Source: Aricia agestis (lineage: Eukaryota > Arthropoda > Insecta > Lepidoptera > Lycaenidae). From it: 64,000 bases of DNA. The notes under the pieces are model-generated. The model was not told the origin of the DNA and did not search any database. It was given only the letters and a program-made list of their open reading frames with translations. Where the stretch lies: contig NC_056409.1 in the NCBI RefSeq assembly GCF_905147365.1, forward strand, positions 1,493,001 to 1,557,000, written 5' to 3'. Positions 42,317-53,660 of this stretch are shown here, piece after piece; position 1 is the first letter of the stretch, and each line of letters opens with the position of its first letter. The position numbers were made by a program, and so were the translations under genes.

Positions 42317-42609
42317 GCCTTAGCACGGCCACCAGTAGAAATGCGAAAGTATGGACAAACTGTGGAGATAAACTTAAGGTAGCGTTCCGATCTTTTTTCG
42401 TTCCCAAAAATTCTATTAAAATGCCACTTTATGACAGACTATAGTCCTAAAAATAATATCCTACTCTATCACATAATATACTATAGTATGTCATAAAGTG
42501 GCATTTTAATTGAATTTTTGTCGGTCGCGATTGGGCGCGGTAAAGATCGGAACGGCACCTTTAGTTTTTGTCCATACTTTCGCATTTCTACTGGTGGCCG
42601 TGCTAAGAC
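42317..42609. mobile_element. 293-bp foldback element, arms about 125 bp, TA target
   Basis: The left arm GCCTTAGCACGGCCACCAGT, AGAAATGCGAAAGTATGGAC, CGTTCCGATCTTT and TTAAAATGCCACTTTATGAC is mirrored almost completely by the right arm. TA flanks at 42315-42316 and 42610-42611. Left and right arms differ by small indels near the middle. The 60- and 63-codon frames on both strands are consequences of the foldback. Confidence 0.75.
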
Positions 42610-42676
42610 TACTGGTAGAGACACCACTGTGTCAATAGGAAGATGTACCTTTAATAATTACATTTGAGTAAAATAT

Positions 42677-42885
42677 GTAACCATACTAATATTATACATG
42701 CAAAAATTGTGTCTATCTGTCTATTACCTCTTCACACCCAAACTGCTGAACCAATTTTGCTGTTGGATATCTTCATCTTTGAGTTCCGGAAAAGGACATA
42801 GAATACTTTTTATCTTGAAAAAATGTACGGTTTCCGCGCGATAAACGAATTTTGGCGCAACGGAGTGACCAGCTGCGTCGTCTTA
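42677..42885 (+). repeat. GACA-family repeat, near full length
   Basis: CATACTAATATTATACATGC, GTCTATCTGTCTATTACCTC, TTCACACCCAAACTGCTGAA, GAGTTCCGGAAAAGGACATA, AAATGTACGGTTTCCGCGCG and ATAAACGAATTTTGGCGCAA. Confidence 0.85.
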
Positions 42886-42914
42886 ATAGTTATTTCTTTA
42901 ACTTCGTATCACAT

Positions 42915-43038
42915 CCCTCCTAATATTCAACCTTCAAAAAATATTAAAATTAACCAAATCGGTTCAGGAGTTCTCGAGTTTCAGTGAGGCAAACATTAAA
43001 TTTAAGTTCATTTTTATTTATATAGATGAAACATTAGG
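42915..43038 (+). repeat. CGGTTCAGCCGTTC-type repeat
   Basis: AATATTAAAATTAACCAAAT, CGGTTCAGGAGTTCTCGAGT and TTTTTATTTATATAGATGAA. Confidence 0.65.
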
Positions 43039-43044
43039 CACATT

Positions 43045-43361
43045 TTTTTTATGAAATAAGGGGGCAAACGAGCAAACGGGTCACCTGATGGAAAGCAACT
43101 ACCGTCGCCCATGGACACTCGCAGCATCAGAAGAGCTGCAAGTGCGTTGCCGGCCTTTTATGAGGGAACAGGGTAATAGGGGAGGGTAACGAAGGGAAGG
43201 GAAAGGGAATAGGGGAGGGTAGGGAAGGGAAAAGGGCCTCCGGTAAACTCACTCACTCGGCGAAACACGGCGCAAGCGCTGTTTCACGCCAGTTTTCTGT
43301 GAGAACGTGGTATTTCTCCGGACAAGCCGGCCCATTCATGCCGAAGCATGGCTCTCCCACG
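43045..43361 (-). mobile_element. SINE 'B', full length (reverse), TSD CACATT
   Basis: T run and TTATGAAATAAGG, GAGCAAACGGGTCACCTGAT, GTCGCCCATGGACACTCGCA, AGCTGCAAGTGCGTTGCCGG, a GGGAAGGG tract, CTCCGGTAAACTCACTCACT, GTTTCACGCCAGTTTTCTGT and ATGCCGAAGCATGGCTCTCC. CACATT flanks both sides (43039-43044, 43367-43372). It sits directly after the repeat at 42915-43038. Confidence 0.85.
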
Positions 43362-43374
43362 CTTAACACATTAC

Positions 43375-44200
43375 ATACTAGTACATTTACACAACTTTAC
43401 ATCGTACATTTTAGTTCATTAATTTAAAATATTCGGGCGTAAGGCTCGGAGTAATGCAAACTTCGCAGAAGCGAAAAAACCTTTGCGTGCCATTTGACTA
43501 ATGCAGTACCGGGAACCTAGGCTGTGGCGGACATTTTATTTCCATTTATATTGCTTTTTTATTGTTTGAATAGCTTATTAATTTTTTTTAGGTCAAGCAA
43601 TTAGAAATTTTATTAGAATTGTTAAAGAAGTAATTTTAACATTATGAAATTTCTAGTTGGATAAAAGTAGAACAATAAAGTTCTATCACAGAATAGATAA
43701 TAGTTGGTTCTATACACAGATTTTACTACAAATTGAAAAGTGTAAGCCTTAAAATAAAATTTAGGCTCTTCAATTTAGCACAACGATAATATAGGCTACA
43801 CTTTATCGCAAAATCTCCTACCTTTTAAATTGTGTAAGTCCTAAGACTACAGGCATTTAATATTGTCTGACTCGTAACAAAACTGGGAGACAACATAAAC
43901 AGTCACTAAAAGTCGTAGAGCTCGAAACTTTAATTGATATCTCAAAACCTTAAGGGACGTAATGTATTCTGTCACAATCTCCTCGAGGATGTCGACAGGC
44001 GGACGGACAGACAGATGAATATTTATGTGCAGTTCATCATACGCGACACGACGGGAGACGCGCACAGGTGTTTTATTCAACCATTACACGGACTCGACAT
44101 AAAAAGAATTCCATATTCTGAAGTGTGTGGTCATTCATCGAAATAAAAAAAAATTAGTACTTACATTACAATTATTATTATTTACAAATTTCAGATTAGT
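43375..44200. other. No gene recognised
   Basis: AT-rich. The overlapping frames at 43847-44146 on both strands are accidental. A GGACGGACAGACAG run lies at 44001-44014. Confidence 0.4.
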
Positions 44201-44206
44201 GTATAC

Positions 44207-44365
44207 TGTTTGTCTGTTTGTACAGGCTCATCTTTGAATCCGCTGGACCGATTTCAATGAAATTTGGCATGATGATACCTTACATCCCTGATCAACATCT
44301 TAGATACTTTTTTAACCGACTTTCAAAAAAGGAGGAGTTAATGTTTACCTTGCTGTTTGTGGTCA
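44207..44365 (+). repeat. AACCGACTT-type repeat
   Basis: TGTTTGTACAGGCTCATCTT, CTGGACCGATTTCAATGAAA, TTTGGCATGATGATACC and TTTTTAACCGACTTTCAAAAAAGG. Confidence 0.65.
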
Positions 44366-44426
44366 GATTTTCAAAATTCTTTTTTTGTTGTATAGATACC
44401 ACCGAATTTGATACCATTTTTACAAT

Positions 44427-44858
44427 AAAATCGGCCAAGTGTAAGTCGGGCTCGCGCACGAAGGGTTCCGTACCGTTATAGATAAAAAATAGGCCAAAAG
44501 TTGTGTTTTTGTATGGGAGCCCCCCTTAAATTTTAATTATATTCTAATTTTATTATTAATTATTAAAGTATACATATAATTAAGAATTCTGTGAAAATTT
44601 CAACTGCCTGCCTGTTGTCATTATTGATACCGAGCAAAAAAGGCCAAAAAAAAACATGTTTGTTGTATGGGAGCCCCCCTTAAATATTTATTTTATTTTA
44701 TTTTCAGTAGTTTTTGTTATAGCGGCAATAGATATACACAATCTGTAAAAATTTCAGAACTCTAGCTATAACGGTTCTTGAGATACAGCCTGGAGATAGA
44801 CAACGGAGTCTTAGTAATAGGGTCCCGTTTTTACCCTTTGGGTACGGAACCCTAAAAA
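44427..44858 (+). repeat. GGGTTCCG repeat, second subfamily
   Basis: AAAATCGGCCAAGTGTAAGT, GCGCACGAAGGGTTCCGTAC, TATGGGAGCCCCCCTTAAAT (twice: near 44512 and 44665), AACGGTTCTTGAGATACAGC and GAGTCTTAGTAATAGGGTCC, ending GGGTACGGAACCCTAAAAA. The start and end words match the flanks of the longer subfamily at 23734 and 56632, in opposite order. Confidence 0.8.
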
Positions 44859-45148
44859 CGGTGACTTGATAAGACGTAATGGAATTGAAGGAACACCTCG
44901 AAATTAATAACGACAACCAAAGTGATTTCCAATTATAGCAAAGGTTGATCTTTAAAACTTTTCCTAATATTCGTAAACGATTATCCAAACTCTGGATGGA
45001 TAATGGATATTGACCACTGCGTATCTCAATTCGTTACCAGCCATGGAAATTTTAAAGTCAAACTTTACGGATCTAAGTCACTAGCATCAGTCGAGCACAT
45101 AGATAGAAATGGTAGAATATGTACGACCGAAGACAGTATGTTTGAATG

Positions 45149-45177
45149 AACCTCTCATCATGACATGATGAGAGGTT
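45149..45177. repeat. 14-bp palindrome, 1-base centre
   Basis: AACCTCTCATCATG, A, CATGATGAGAGGTT. Confidence 0.8.
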
Positions 45178-45394
45178 TGGCAGAAAAAACTACAATGCTA
45201 GACAACCTACAGTGTAAATCTGATGTCGCTAACTACTAACTTAGTCCGTGCCTTCAAGCGTTTTTGTCACAATAATTATTATTATTGGCAAAAGTCTACA
45301 AATTCCAATATTAATTTAGCTATACATACTGTGGCCCCCATCCCCTGTCCACGCCAAGCGGTCTTCGAAGAAAGGGTTTTTTAAAACGATAAGT

Positions 45395-45550
45395 ATCTGA
45401 GGTTCAAGTTTCCTGGGTCTTTGATGTAAATTAACAATTTCGTGTGTAATATAGATCCAACTAAAATAGTCGTAGATGGGTGTTCAATTTTCTAAATCTC
45501 GATTTAACATACATTCACGCGGACGAAGTTGCGGGCAACAGCTAGTTATT
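45395..45550. repeat. Retroposon tail fragments
   Basis: TTTCCTGGGTCTTTGATGT resembles the SINE tail near 2540. CACGCGGACGAAGTTGCGGG then CAACAGCTAGT is the same end word as at 3955-3988. Confidence 0.55.
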
Positions 45551-45554
45551 TATA

Positions 45555-47465
45555 AGCGATCAGTGTTTATTATCGTAGGCCGATCCAGCCCGAATTCACT
45601 CACGCGCAACCAGTTAGGATAACAAGTTGCAAATTAAGAGCTAGTTCTGTTCGCGTCCAGTTTTTGCAATGTTCAGAATAAGTACGTCTCTTAGAACTTT
45701 TTCTATAATTTCTATTTTAAACCTCACCAGCTATAGAAACGGGTCGATCTGGTGTGTTTTGTTAATTTAATCTATACTAGTGTGTCAGTTGTACGAGTAA
45801 TCACTATACAAAGACCATAGTGCCTCGTATTGTGGCGCCATACCTAATGAAGATCATAGTTATACATTATTGTTTGGCGTAGAATAAATAATAATTGAAG
45901 TAGCAAATAGCATTAACTTGACATTAAATATATTGGAATATTTTAAAAATTCAAAATTAACTTTATTATTTACATTAATGCTACCTCGGGATGCAAAATT
46001 TTCCATGTTTCTGCGCTTATTATATTTGCGAAGTATATTTGTATCTTCTTCCAAAAAAAACTCACATTTATCATACAATTGTAACAAAATATAATGTAAA
46101 ACCGAATAAATAAAGTATAACACAGTAATTATGTAAATTATATTTTGGCCTTGCATTTGTTTACAATGGCCTGAGAGCTGTGCATGAGATTAACCCACTA
46201 TATAATAGTCTATACAGTCTACACTGTTTTAATATTATACCACGCGACTCGCACTGGAGCAATGACCCCTAAATCGGTTGTTATCGTGCTGAAAATTACA
46301 AATATCACAATAAAATGTGCTGTGTAACATAATCTGACATGCCTTAACGCCCTTTGAATTGTACCACCCATAGATAAGGGAATCCAATATATTAATTAAG
46401 TCATAGGAATCTTCTTAAGAATTTCAAATGTTGAATTCATATGTCCAGAGTAACAGATAATTCCATAAATAACACAAGCATAAAAAAAAATCGGATTATA
46501 TGCGTTTGCATTTTGCATATATGCAATAAAGTTTCTTGAAACCCGTATATAGATATAAATATAATATCACTGACTTATTACTGTATTGAGATACTCAATG
46601 ATTATAGTAATTCAGCGATGATGAAATGCAAAAGTTTTGAACCATAACTCGATATTGTAGACACAAAAAAGATTATGCTTTAATCTTTCTCAGTATCAGA
46701 AGCTATTGAAACCTTGAAATATTGATGTTTTACTACCATAGAAAGTACCGGTTAATCGTAGTCGGCGTATTGTACGTGGGAACACGTCGGTTCACGAAAC
46801 GCCGCGAATTTCACACGACGACCGAATGTTAAACGGCTATTACTAGAAGAATGGCAAAATATTTTATTTATAGTCATAGCTTACTCGTATTCTAGTCTGC
46901 CATATTATAATAGCTGAATTTTGAAGCGATTCATATACATTTATTGACGTTATTCTAATTTTTGGCTGCAACTGGCTATGCAGCTCGTTTTGAAGACATT
47001 TCTCATTTTCAAGTATAATTTTATTACGAAATTTCATACTTACATAATATCGATGGTGGAGTAGGATATCATACGGCAGCTCTTCTTAGATAAAGATTTT
47101 TCTTTCCCTTTGTTTTGGAGCAGTCACAGATTGATCATTGATTACTTACGAAAAATCCATCTCCAAGGCCAATATAGCTTACAATTTGTTTGTCTTCGGT
47201 TGCATGCTTACCTGCTAAAGAAATATGGCATTTAATATACGAATAACTCTATAAAACTACCATTAGTATGTTACAAGCATACGTTCATCCGACTAGCATA
47301 AAGCTTGCCTGTGCTTGCAATTACGGACTGTTATGGGCGCTGTAAAATTCATGCGGTGGCAACTTGCCAGGGCCAGGCGTGGTTTTAACCCCTAAAGGCC
47401 AAGTGCGAGCTGAGCCTTATGAATTATTATTAGGAAAAACGTATTGTCTAATATACAAGATTGTC
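45555..47465. other. Long stretch, no gene recognised
   Basis: AT-rich. The 98-codon minus-strand frame at 45860-46156 is low-complexity (Ile, Asn, Tyr rich) with no motif or splice context. A GC-rich patch lies near 46755-46825 (ACACGTCGGTTCACGAAACG). No repeats recognised; a host intron or intergenic DNA is the simplest reading. Confidence 0.4.
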
Positions 47466-47615
47466 GTGTGGAGTTGTTTGTTGTCAGACTCCTCTGAAAC
47501 AGCTGGACCGATTTTGATTAAATTTTATGTGGTTATTGGGTAAGAACGGCAAACATTATATTTTTCATACCCAAAGAAAATATGTATTTCGCGTGACGTG
47601 ACGTTTCACGTGACG

Positions 47616-47670
47616 TTCGGTTTGACATTTAATGCACCAATTAGAATGGTGCATTAAATGTCAAACCGAA
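47616..47670. repeat. 24-bp perfect hairpin, 7-base loop
   Basis: The left arm (47616-47639) starts TTCGGTTTGACATTTAATGC; 47647-47670 is its exact reverse complement. The upstream flank carries GTGACGTGACGTTTCACGTG. The 77-codon plus frame that begins in the right arm has no motif. Confidence 0.9.
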
Positions 47671-47679
47671 TTCAATCAC

Positions 47680-49430
47680 ATTTTGATTGGTCGAAATCAA
47701 ATCTCCAATTTGTGGTTGACGTTTTATGCAAGTGGTGTGAAGGTAGTTTAAATTCATACAGGGAAGGCAGTAGGGCACTTAATTCTCTATCCACGGATCG
47801 TTCGCACACCGAACACCAAACACGGGGTCACCGACCTCACGAATATCGTTATGGCTCTATGAGTGAAGTTTATACGCCAGCGATGGTGTAGAATAGACAC
47901 AGAACTAGAAAATTAAAATTCGATTTTTAAATTAAGCTCATACTTATTTTGAAGATATGAGTGAAAAAAACAGTTAAGCAACAGTTAAAAAATTGTCGTT
48001 TTCTTGCATATATGTAGGCTTTAGGGCTGGCAAAATAATTTAAAATCAAATTAATGTGGATTTTATGTATAGCCAGATATATTAGCTAGATGTATAAGTA
48101 GGTGAGTTTGTATTAGTATCTAGTAGGTATTGGTTTGTTCAATAATAGGGTCAAAAATTTGTAATTTTCCTTATGTTATGAAATGTAAGTTCTCTAGTTC
48201 TTTCATCCCCACCTTTATTAATGTAAAGATAACTTGAGAAATCAATGTATTAACTGTCGTGAATCGTAATGTCGAAAATCATTTTCCATCCATCCAACTT
48301 GCATGGATGGAAAATAAACATAGGGACTTTAGTTAAACTTTTATAAAATGTTTGTTTCTAGCGTAAAAATGTGATAGGGGCAACTAAAAAGATGTAACCT
48401 ATTATTGTAATTAAAATAACAGGCAAAGTTATAAATATGTATGGCAATGGACTTTTTATTGGACACGTCTTTACATTGCCTGTTTGGTAATTTTTAAGTA
48501 TTTCAATATTTATTAATATCTTCATTTTGTTTTAAATACTTTAGCTACTGAGAGATTAATCAACGTAGAAAAAAGCCTATCCGTATAAACCTACTGAATT
48601 ATGAGACACAATCATTGATAATGGCTATAATATTTTACAACACCTTAAAGTTAAATAGGATGTAAGTGATTTTTCTTTGTAGCGTAAACATCGTAATCTA
48701 TTTAATGATATATCATTGGTCATGGCAATGTATGTAGAGCGAGTGCAAGCGATTTTATGTCTTATAAAGTTGACTTTAAGCTTATTATTGCTATGCATTA
48801 TAAAACACTTAAATTGCCGTGATTTAAGCTGAGTTAAATCCGTTTTAAAATTATTTGTTGTTGCGTGTGATCACCCATCTTGTTGGGGATTTGTTATGAC
48901 AGCCGTAATAGAATCGTAGTACACTTGACTTTGTAGCCTTTTTTTTTTGTAAACAGTAAATAAATGTGTACAATGAACATCTACGATATCTCATTATGAT
49001 ACATCAGAATAATAATAGTTTCATTTTGTCATCACACAACACATACAACATTAATTACAAACACATAATATCAGGTAAAATCGCACGATGTCATAGTATT
49101 GACTCTATCTTTCATCATTCTAACCGTACATATACTGTATAGCTAGTCTTGATTTTGACCTACCGTCAAAATAAACTTGTAGCGCTTTACAGAAAAACGA
49201 TGCTCGTATTCATTTACTATACAGAACTGCGATTGATAACATCTGACACTTCGTTGTCAATCGCGGTTTATATAGAAAATTACAAGTTTTTGACAGGGAG
49301 TCAATGACCTCTACCGCCGTGTTTCGCCGAGTACAGTATAGGTCGCAACAACTGTTTTACTTCTCTAGTTGTTTATGTAGTTTGTTAAGTTTGGCATTAT
49401 ATTAAAGTCTACCTGTATACTGTATAGGCT
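47680..49430. other. No gene recognised; small hairpin at 48281-48315
   Basis: ATTTTCCATCCAT pairs with ATGGATGGAAAAT. A weaker inverted pair is near 49226-49270 (ACTGCGATTGATAAC / GTTGTCAATCGCGGT). The rest is AT-rich without features. Confidence 0.45.
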
Positions 49431-49437
49431 AGGCTAA

Positions 49438-49622
49438 GCCCGGCCGCAGATTGTCCGAATTCTGATCAGAAACAGTTGAATTTCGCCGGACCGCCACCCC
49501 GCACACTATCCGAAATATCCTTCCGGCGAGTTCGAGCTCACTCGGCTCAGTACAAAATGTAAGAGACAGCGCGGACGTTCAACTGTTTCTGATTAGAAAT
49601 TTCGGACAATGTGCGGCCGGGC
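49438..49622. mobile_element. 185-bp MITE, PIF/Harbinger-like, TAA target (copy 1)
   Basis: The ends GCCCGGCCGCAGATTGTCCG and, in reverse complement, GCCCGGCCGCACATTGTCCG are followed by TCTGATCAGAAACAGTTGAA on both sides. TAA is duplicated (49435-49437, 49623-49625). The core GTTCGAGCTCACTCGGCTCA is shared almost base for base with the copy at 61641-61823, so the family moved recently. Confidence 0.85.
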
Positions 49623-49739
49623 TAAAGCCTAAAGGTATTTAAATACTACCACACACACCAAAGATGTTGGTAAAATATACCTTGCCTTTGTTTTGGCCGA
49701 TTTCAGTAATTTGTTTCTTTCTCTTTTATCTAAACATAT

Positions 49740-49985
49740 TATTTGGGACCCGAGGCGTGTCGGGGCAGTGATTGTCAAGTACAATGGCGGACATTCAAAT
49801 TAGTTTTCACTTCAGCGACCCGCGTAATGACGGGCCGTGGACCGGAGAGAGCTTCGCCCGTGACTTAAAGCTTTGTGACGTTACTGGGTTTTTTAAGCGC
49901 GCTTTACCCCATGACTGCTAAAGCTCTGTCACATTACTGGACTTTAACGGGCAAGCTGTGCTGGCCACTAGTCCTTAACTTCTGT
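49740..49985. other. GC-rich block, unclassified
   Basis: GACCCGAGGCGTGTCGGGGC, CAATGGCGGACATTC, ACGGGCCGTGGACCGGAGAG, AGCTTTGTGACGTTACTGGG and CTCTGTCACATTACTGGACT. The last two are related words (TGTSACRTTACTGG), which hints at an old repeat. Confidence 0.35.
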
Positions 49986-50156
49986 GTAGTCGGAAAGAGC
50001 TTTTCGGTAGGAATATGTCCGCTATCTCTACGCTTTTGAACTCCAATAATAAATTTAAGATCCAGGCTTGTAGCTTGTAGAACCTACACGTGTGCTAACA
50101 GTTGGCCTTCAACGGCTGGCAAAATCTTTTTGTTTTCTTAATATTTTTATAATTAA

Positions 50157-50300
50157 GGTTGGGTTGCACCAACTTACTTTAACTATAACTGTAACTTTAA
50201 CTATAACTTTAACTACAATGCAAAATGTCAAATATTTAGTTAAAGTTAAAAATGGACGCCATCAAGACTCCATATTTAACCATAACCATAGAGCTCGATA
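50157..50300. mobile_element. GGTTGGGTTGCACCAAC repeat, one end
   Basis: GGTTGGGTTGCACCAACTTA, then several TTTAACTATAAC-like units in a row, then GTTAAAGTTAAAAATGGACG. A mirror-image fragment is at 4840-4885. The right end is not clear. Confidence 0.55.
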
Positions 50301-50964
50301 AGGTTTTAAATGCACGTGGCGAAAAATGGAACTAACGCTGTCACCTGACACAACCTAAATGTCCGCATTTTCAATTACATAGAAAAAAATCGAAGTTCTC
50401 TTCTCGAGTCTCGACTCATGGTATCAAAATTGGCTTAGCGATTTAGCTTTATGACAGGTATCAGACAGATAACTTCGCATTCGTGAAAATAAAACAATAA
50501 TATTGCGCTTATAACATAGAAGACGGTGACGGTACTAAAATTATTTAGTTTTACATAAAATATCTCATTTTCAACATTCAATAGTACCCCTGCTAACAGG
50601 CATAATTATCATTTAAGGTCAAGTACCTTAAACATAAAGTCTAACAGGATCTTAACAATGGGCACAAAGGGCTGCCCTGCCGTCGTCACGAGCGGTCGGA
50701 AACGACAGGTGGCAACCGTACCATTGACGGCAGTCAGTTCCTCTGGATAACTTATTAGCTAAAGGAACTGTAGTGTAAGTATTCTATTTTGAATCTTATT
50801 ATCATAAAAATAAGGTGGGAATGAGGTGCATATAGTGCGTAAAGATACGCGCTCACTATGCAGGACCGCAGCGTAGAAATCTGCTTAAATCGGTTGAATA
50901 TACATGTGTGAAATATGGCATACTGTATAGGGCTTACAAATCGGCTGCCTCCGCTTTGCTTGGG

Positions 50965-51192
50965 ATTGGATATCTCCTACTTCTCGAACCTTTGTTGCTG
51001 ATTAATTTCGTTGCGGGTCCCAAGACAGATATGTAGCTTGTCCCACGGGCACCCCTAAGATCATAATTAATTATCAAAGGGATTTGTGTTTGGTTGTGGA
51101 AAGTGGAAATTGGTCTACCACTGTTGATCCTGGCGACACAGAAGTTGCAGTGGTGGAAATGTGTGGTGGCCCATTTGCCCGTCAAAAAAAAG
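50965..51192 (+). repeat. Dispersed retroposon fragment, copy 2 of 2
   Basis: ATATCTCCTACTTCTCGAAC, GATTAATTTCGTTGCGGGTC, CTTGTCCCACGGGCACCCCT, ATCCTGGCGACACAGAAGTT and GTGGCCCATTTGCCCGTC with an A run. Better preserved than 4319-4515. Confidence 0.75.
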
Positions 51193-51663
51193 AATACTAT
51201 ATCGGGCTGTTCACATTATTACGAGGCGGATTTGCTTCCAGTGCGATGCGGTTCCGTCAACAGTGTTCTACAGCAAGTTTTTAAGCAAATAGCAATACAC
51301 TGCGCCAAGCCCAAATAAACTGCGGCCCAGTACATCTAAAAATTTATATTGTATTTTTGTTTCTTTTTTTCGCTCACTTGTTAATATTGAGTTAACCAGT
51401 GTGAGCATTTTGCGCTGCGTTGCGCGACGCTCCGGCCCGTCATAATATTGACGAACCTTAGCCATCGAAGCCATAATGTTCGTCAGACGCGCGGACCGTA
51501 GCGGTGGGAGCGTCGAGACGACTTGCGGTTTAAAAATGTAGCGTTAAATTTCTGTATTATCGTGTAAATTGCTCTGCCATTTCCGCGTCCGCGTCCGTCC
51601 GTCTGTACGTATAAAATTTGATGAAACATTAACCTCTATCCTAAGAGCACTTAGGCCTAATTT

Positions 51664-51773
51664 CACCAACGATTGTTATAGTTCATATAACAATCATTGG
51701 TGTTGTATCACGTTACCCCTTAAAATAAGAGGTAACGTGATACAATACTAGAATTGTATCACGTTACCTCTTT
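51664..51773. repeat. Two adjacent hairpins and a third arm copy
   Basis: CACCAACGATTGTTATA pairs with TATAACAATCATTGGTG. GTATCACGTTACC-CCTTA pairs with TAAGAGGTAACGTGATAC, and GTATCACGTTACCTCT occurs again at 51758-51773. Confidence 0.8.
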
Positions 51774-51780
51774 CGTTTTC

Positions 51781-52489
51781 AGCCCCGGATCTAGGGGGGG
51801 GGCAAGCCAGGGTCTGTGCCCCGGGCGGCAAATTCAGGGGGCGGCCAAATTCATACTTCACGGACCAATGGACAACAAAAAAAATATATAATAGCACAAG
51901 TACAGCAATTTCATGGCCATATCAACTTGACCGATACCCTGAGCGCGGACTGCGGAGTGAGACGTGCTGCACGAACATTTATTATTCGCGAGGCGCGTAG
52001 GCATAGTTCAAAATACGCGCCCGGCTCTCGCACGCTTTTAAACCCTACCCTGTTAATTATATTATAATATATCCTACATAATATTGATAACTGAAATTAT
52101 ATGGATGATAAAGGTGAAAATAAACATAAGTAGATAGGGGGGCGGCATGGGCGTATATAAGGGGGGGGGGGGGGGGGGGTCGTGGGGGGGCGGACCCCCC
52201 ACTTTACTATCCATCTTACTTGTCCAATCGACAATATAATATTATTGTCATCGATTGTCATCGGCGAGGTACATATTGTATTTTTTTTCTATTTACAATA
52301 TAATAAAAAAAATTATACTGTGGAGCGTGTCCGTAGGCAGAGTAGGTATTTAGGCGAACTCGCACTTGGCCGCTTCTTTACGTCAAATCCCCCCCCCCCC
52401 CCCCCCCCTTATCAAAGCTATATATACGCCCGTGGGGGGTGGCATTTTTCAGTTTTTGCCCCGCCTGAAAAAATTGAAGATCCGGGGCT
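51781..52489. mobile_element. Middle inverted-repeat element, AGCCCCGGATCT ends
   Basis: Left AGCCCCGGATCTAGGGGG; right, read in reverse complement, AGCCCCGGATCTTCAA. Inside the left end is CCCCGGGCGGCAAATTCAGG and GGGCGGCC. No certain target duplication. It hosts the innermost element. Confidence 0.65.
52147..52433. mobile_element. Innermost element with G19 and C20 tracts, about 10-bp direct flanks
   Basis: Left ATGGGCGTATATAA then 19 G (52161-52179). Right 20 C (52389-52408), TTATCAAAGC, then TATATACGCCCGT. The tips are inverted copies of each other. The direct flanks are GGGGGGCGGC (52137-52146) and GGGGGGTGGC (52434-52443), nine of ten identical. The left arm lacks about nine bases found in the right. 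The 108-codon frame over the C tract (52182-52508) is an artefact. Confidence 0.7.
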
Positions 52490-52579
52490 AGATTTGTTTT
52501 TCATATGAATATAAGACAAGACTTATAATTTAACAAGCTATTAACACTAACAGACTTTGGTGAAATTGGGCCTTAAGCT

Positions 52580-53010
52580 GTACAAAACTTAATCATCAGC
52601 GCTAAGTGAATTTACATCATTATTGTAATACACCAAAAGTAGGTACACCAAATTTTTCTCATGTTTTATGTGTGTATTGTTATAAAAAAGTATAAAAAGC
52701 AACCGTTATATTCTGATTTATGAATGATTCATACTAAAGCATCAATCCCCAAGTAGCAGCCGGCTGCCGCATAACAATTGAAAATCTATTGTGTCTGCGA
52801 TATCCACGATGGAGGTGTTAACGAAAAGCTATTATACTTAAGTGACTGAAAAGAAAACTTTTTTAATCAAAGAGACGTAAAAAGATCTTTCTTAAATAAC
52901 GTCTAAATACTTGATCTATCCTGAGTTTTGAAATCCATACAGATATTTATTGTCTGTCCGTGTCATCTTTTCTTTACGTCTTTATTTCTTTACGCAATCC
53001 CTAAAGAGAT
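52580..53010. other. No feature recognised
   Basis: AT-rich. CAGCCGGCTGCCG (52758-52770) is a short palindrome. Confidence 0.4.
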
Positions 53011-53012
53011 TA

Positions 53013-53105
53013 AGATGAACTTTAGTATGAAGATACCTTTGAGTCTAGTTAGTTTTTATTTGCGGGAAAATCTATGGTTCGGAAAACGAAATATCGACGC
53101 ATAAA
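53013..53105 (+). repeat. GACA-family core, degenerate
   Basis: GATGAACTTTAGTATGAAGA, TACCTTTGAGTCTAGTTAG, GGGAAAATCTATGGTTC and GAAAACGAAATATCGACGC. Confidence 0.5.
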
Positions 53106-53574
53106 AGTTGAAGAAAATAAACATTGTATTTAAGTAAATCATAAGACAGTAACTAATAGTACTTTGTGTAGTTACTACTTACTACTTAGCAAGTAGTACT
53201 TAGTGTAAACATTACTTAGAGATAACGTAACAGTAGCAGCAGTCATGTGTGCGCAGGATGTGCCGGCGGATATGACGTCACGAAGCCCTCTAACGGTCTA
53301 CCGCACTAACAATAATTATTATGGTAATTGCCAACTCGTTTTAATAACGGAAAACTGGAAAAAAACGGCGAAATTTGACTTAAAATAGAACTGTATATAC
53401 GCATTTTTCTTACAAATATAACGCGACGGACATTACAATATTATTATGAACACGAGAGTCCTCTTGTAGCCTTCTGTATAGTATACATTTAAAAATAATA
53501 ATTTAGACCTTAAGAAAAGATACAAAAAATACAAAGCGTGGTGCTTTATATCTTTTACATAAAGAAAAGTCTCG

Positions 53575-53660
53575 TGTCGCGGTATTGCTTGCCAAACTCC
53601 TCCGACACAGCTGGGCCGAATTTGATAAATTTTTGAGTACTTATCGGGCATGTTTGAGAA
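53575..53660 (+). repeat. Retroposon fragment CAGCTGGGCCGAATTTGAT
   Basis: CCAAACTCCTCCGACACAGC, TGGGCCGAATTTGATAAATT and TTATCGGGCATG. The relative near 47480-47545 (CAGACTCCTCTGAAACAGCT, GGACCGATTTTGATTAAATT) has the same order. Confidence 0.55.

Larger units (their letters stand above)
51654..52572. mobile_element. 919-bp PIF/Harbinger-like element, TTA target (outer of three)
   Basis: The left end GGCCTAATTTCACCAA and the right end, read as GGCCCAATTTCACCAA, are flanked by TTA at 51651-51653 and 52573-52575. Just inside the left end are two hairpins (51664-51702, 51705-51743) and an extra copy of one arm. A second inverted-repeat element occupies most of the interior. No transposase frame. 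Confidence 0.75.

Noticed and set aside
45860..46156. 98-codon minus-strand open frame
   Set aside because: Low-complexity Ile/Asn/Tyr-rich composition in AT-rich DNA, no motif, no splice context.
52182..52508. 108-codon frame with a proline run
   Set aside because: The proline run is the C20 tract of a nested transposon; the frame is accidental.
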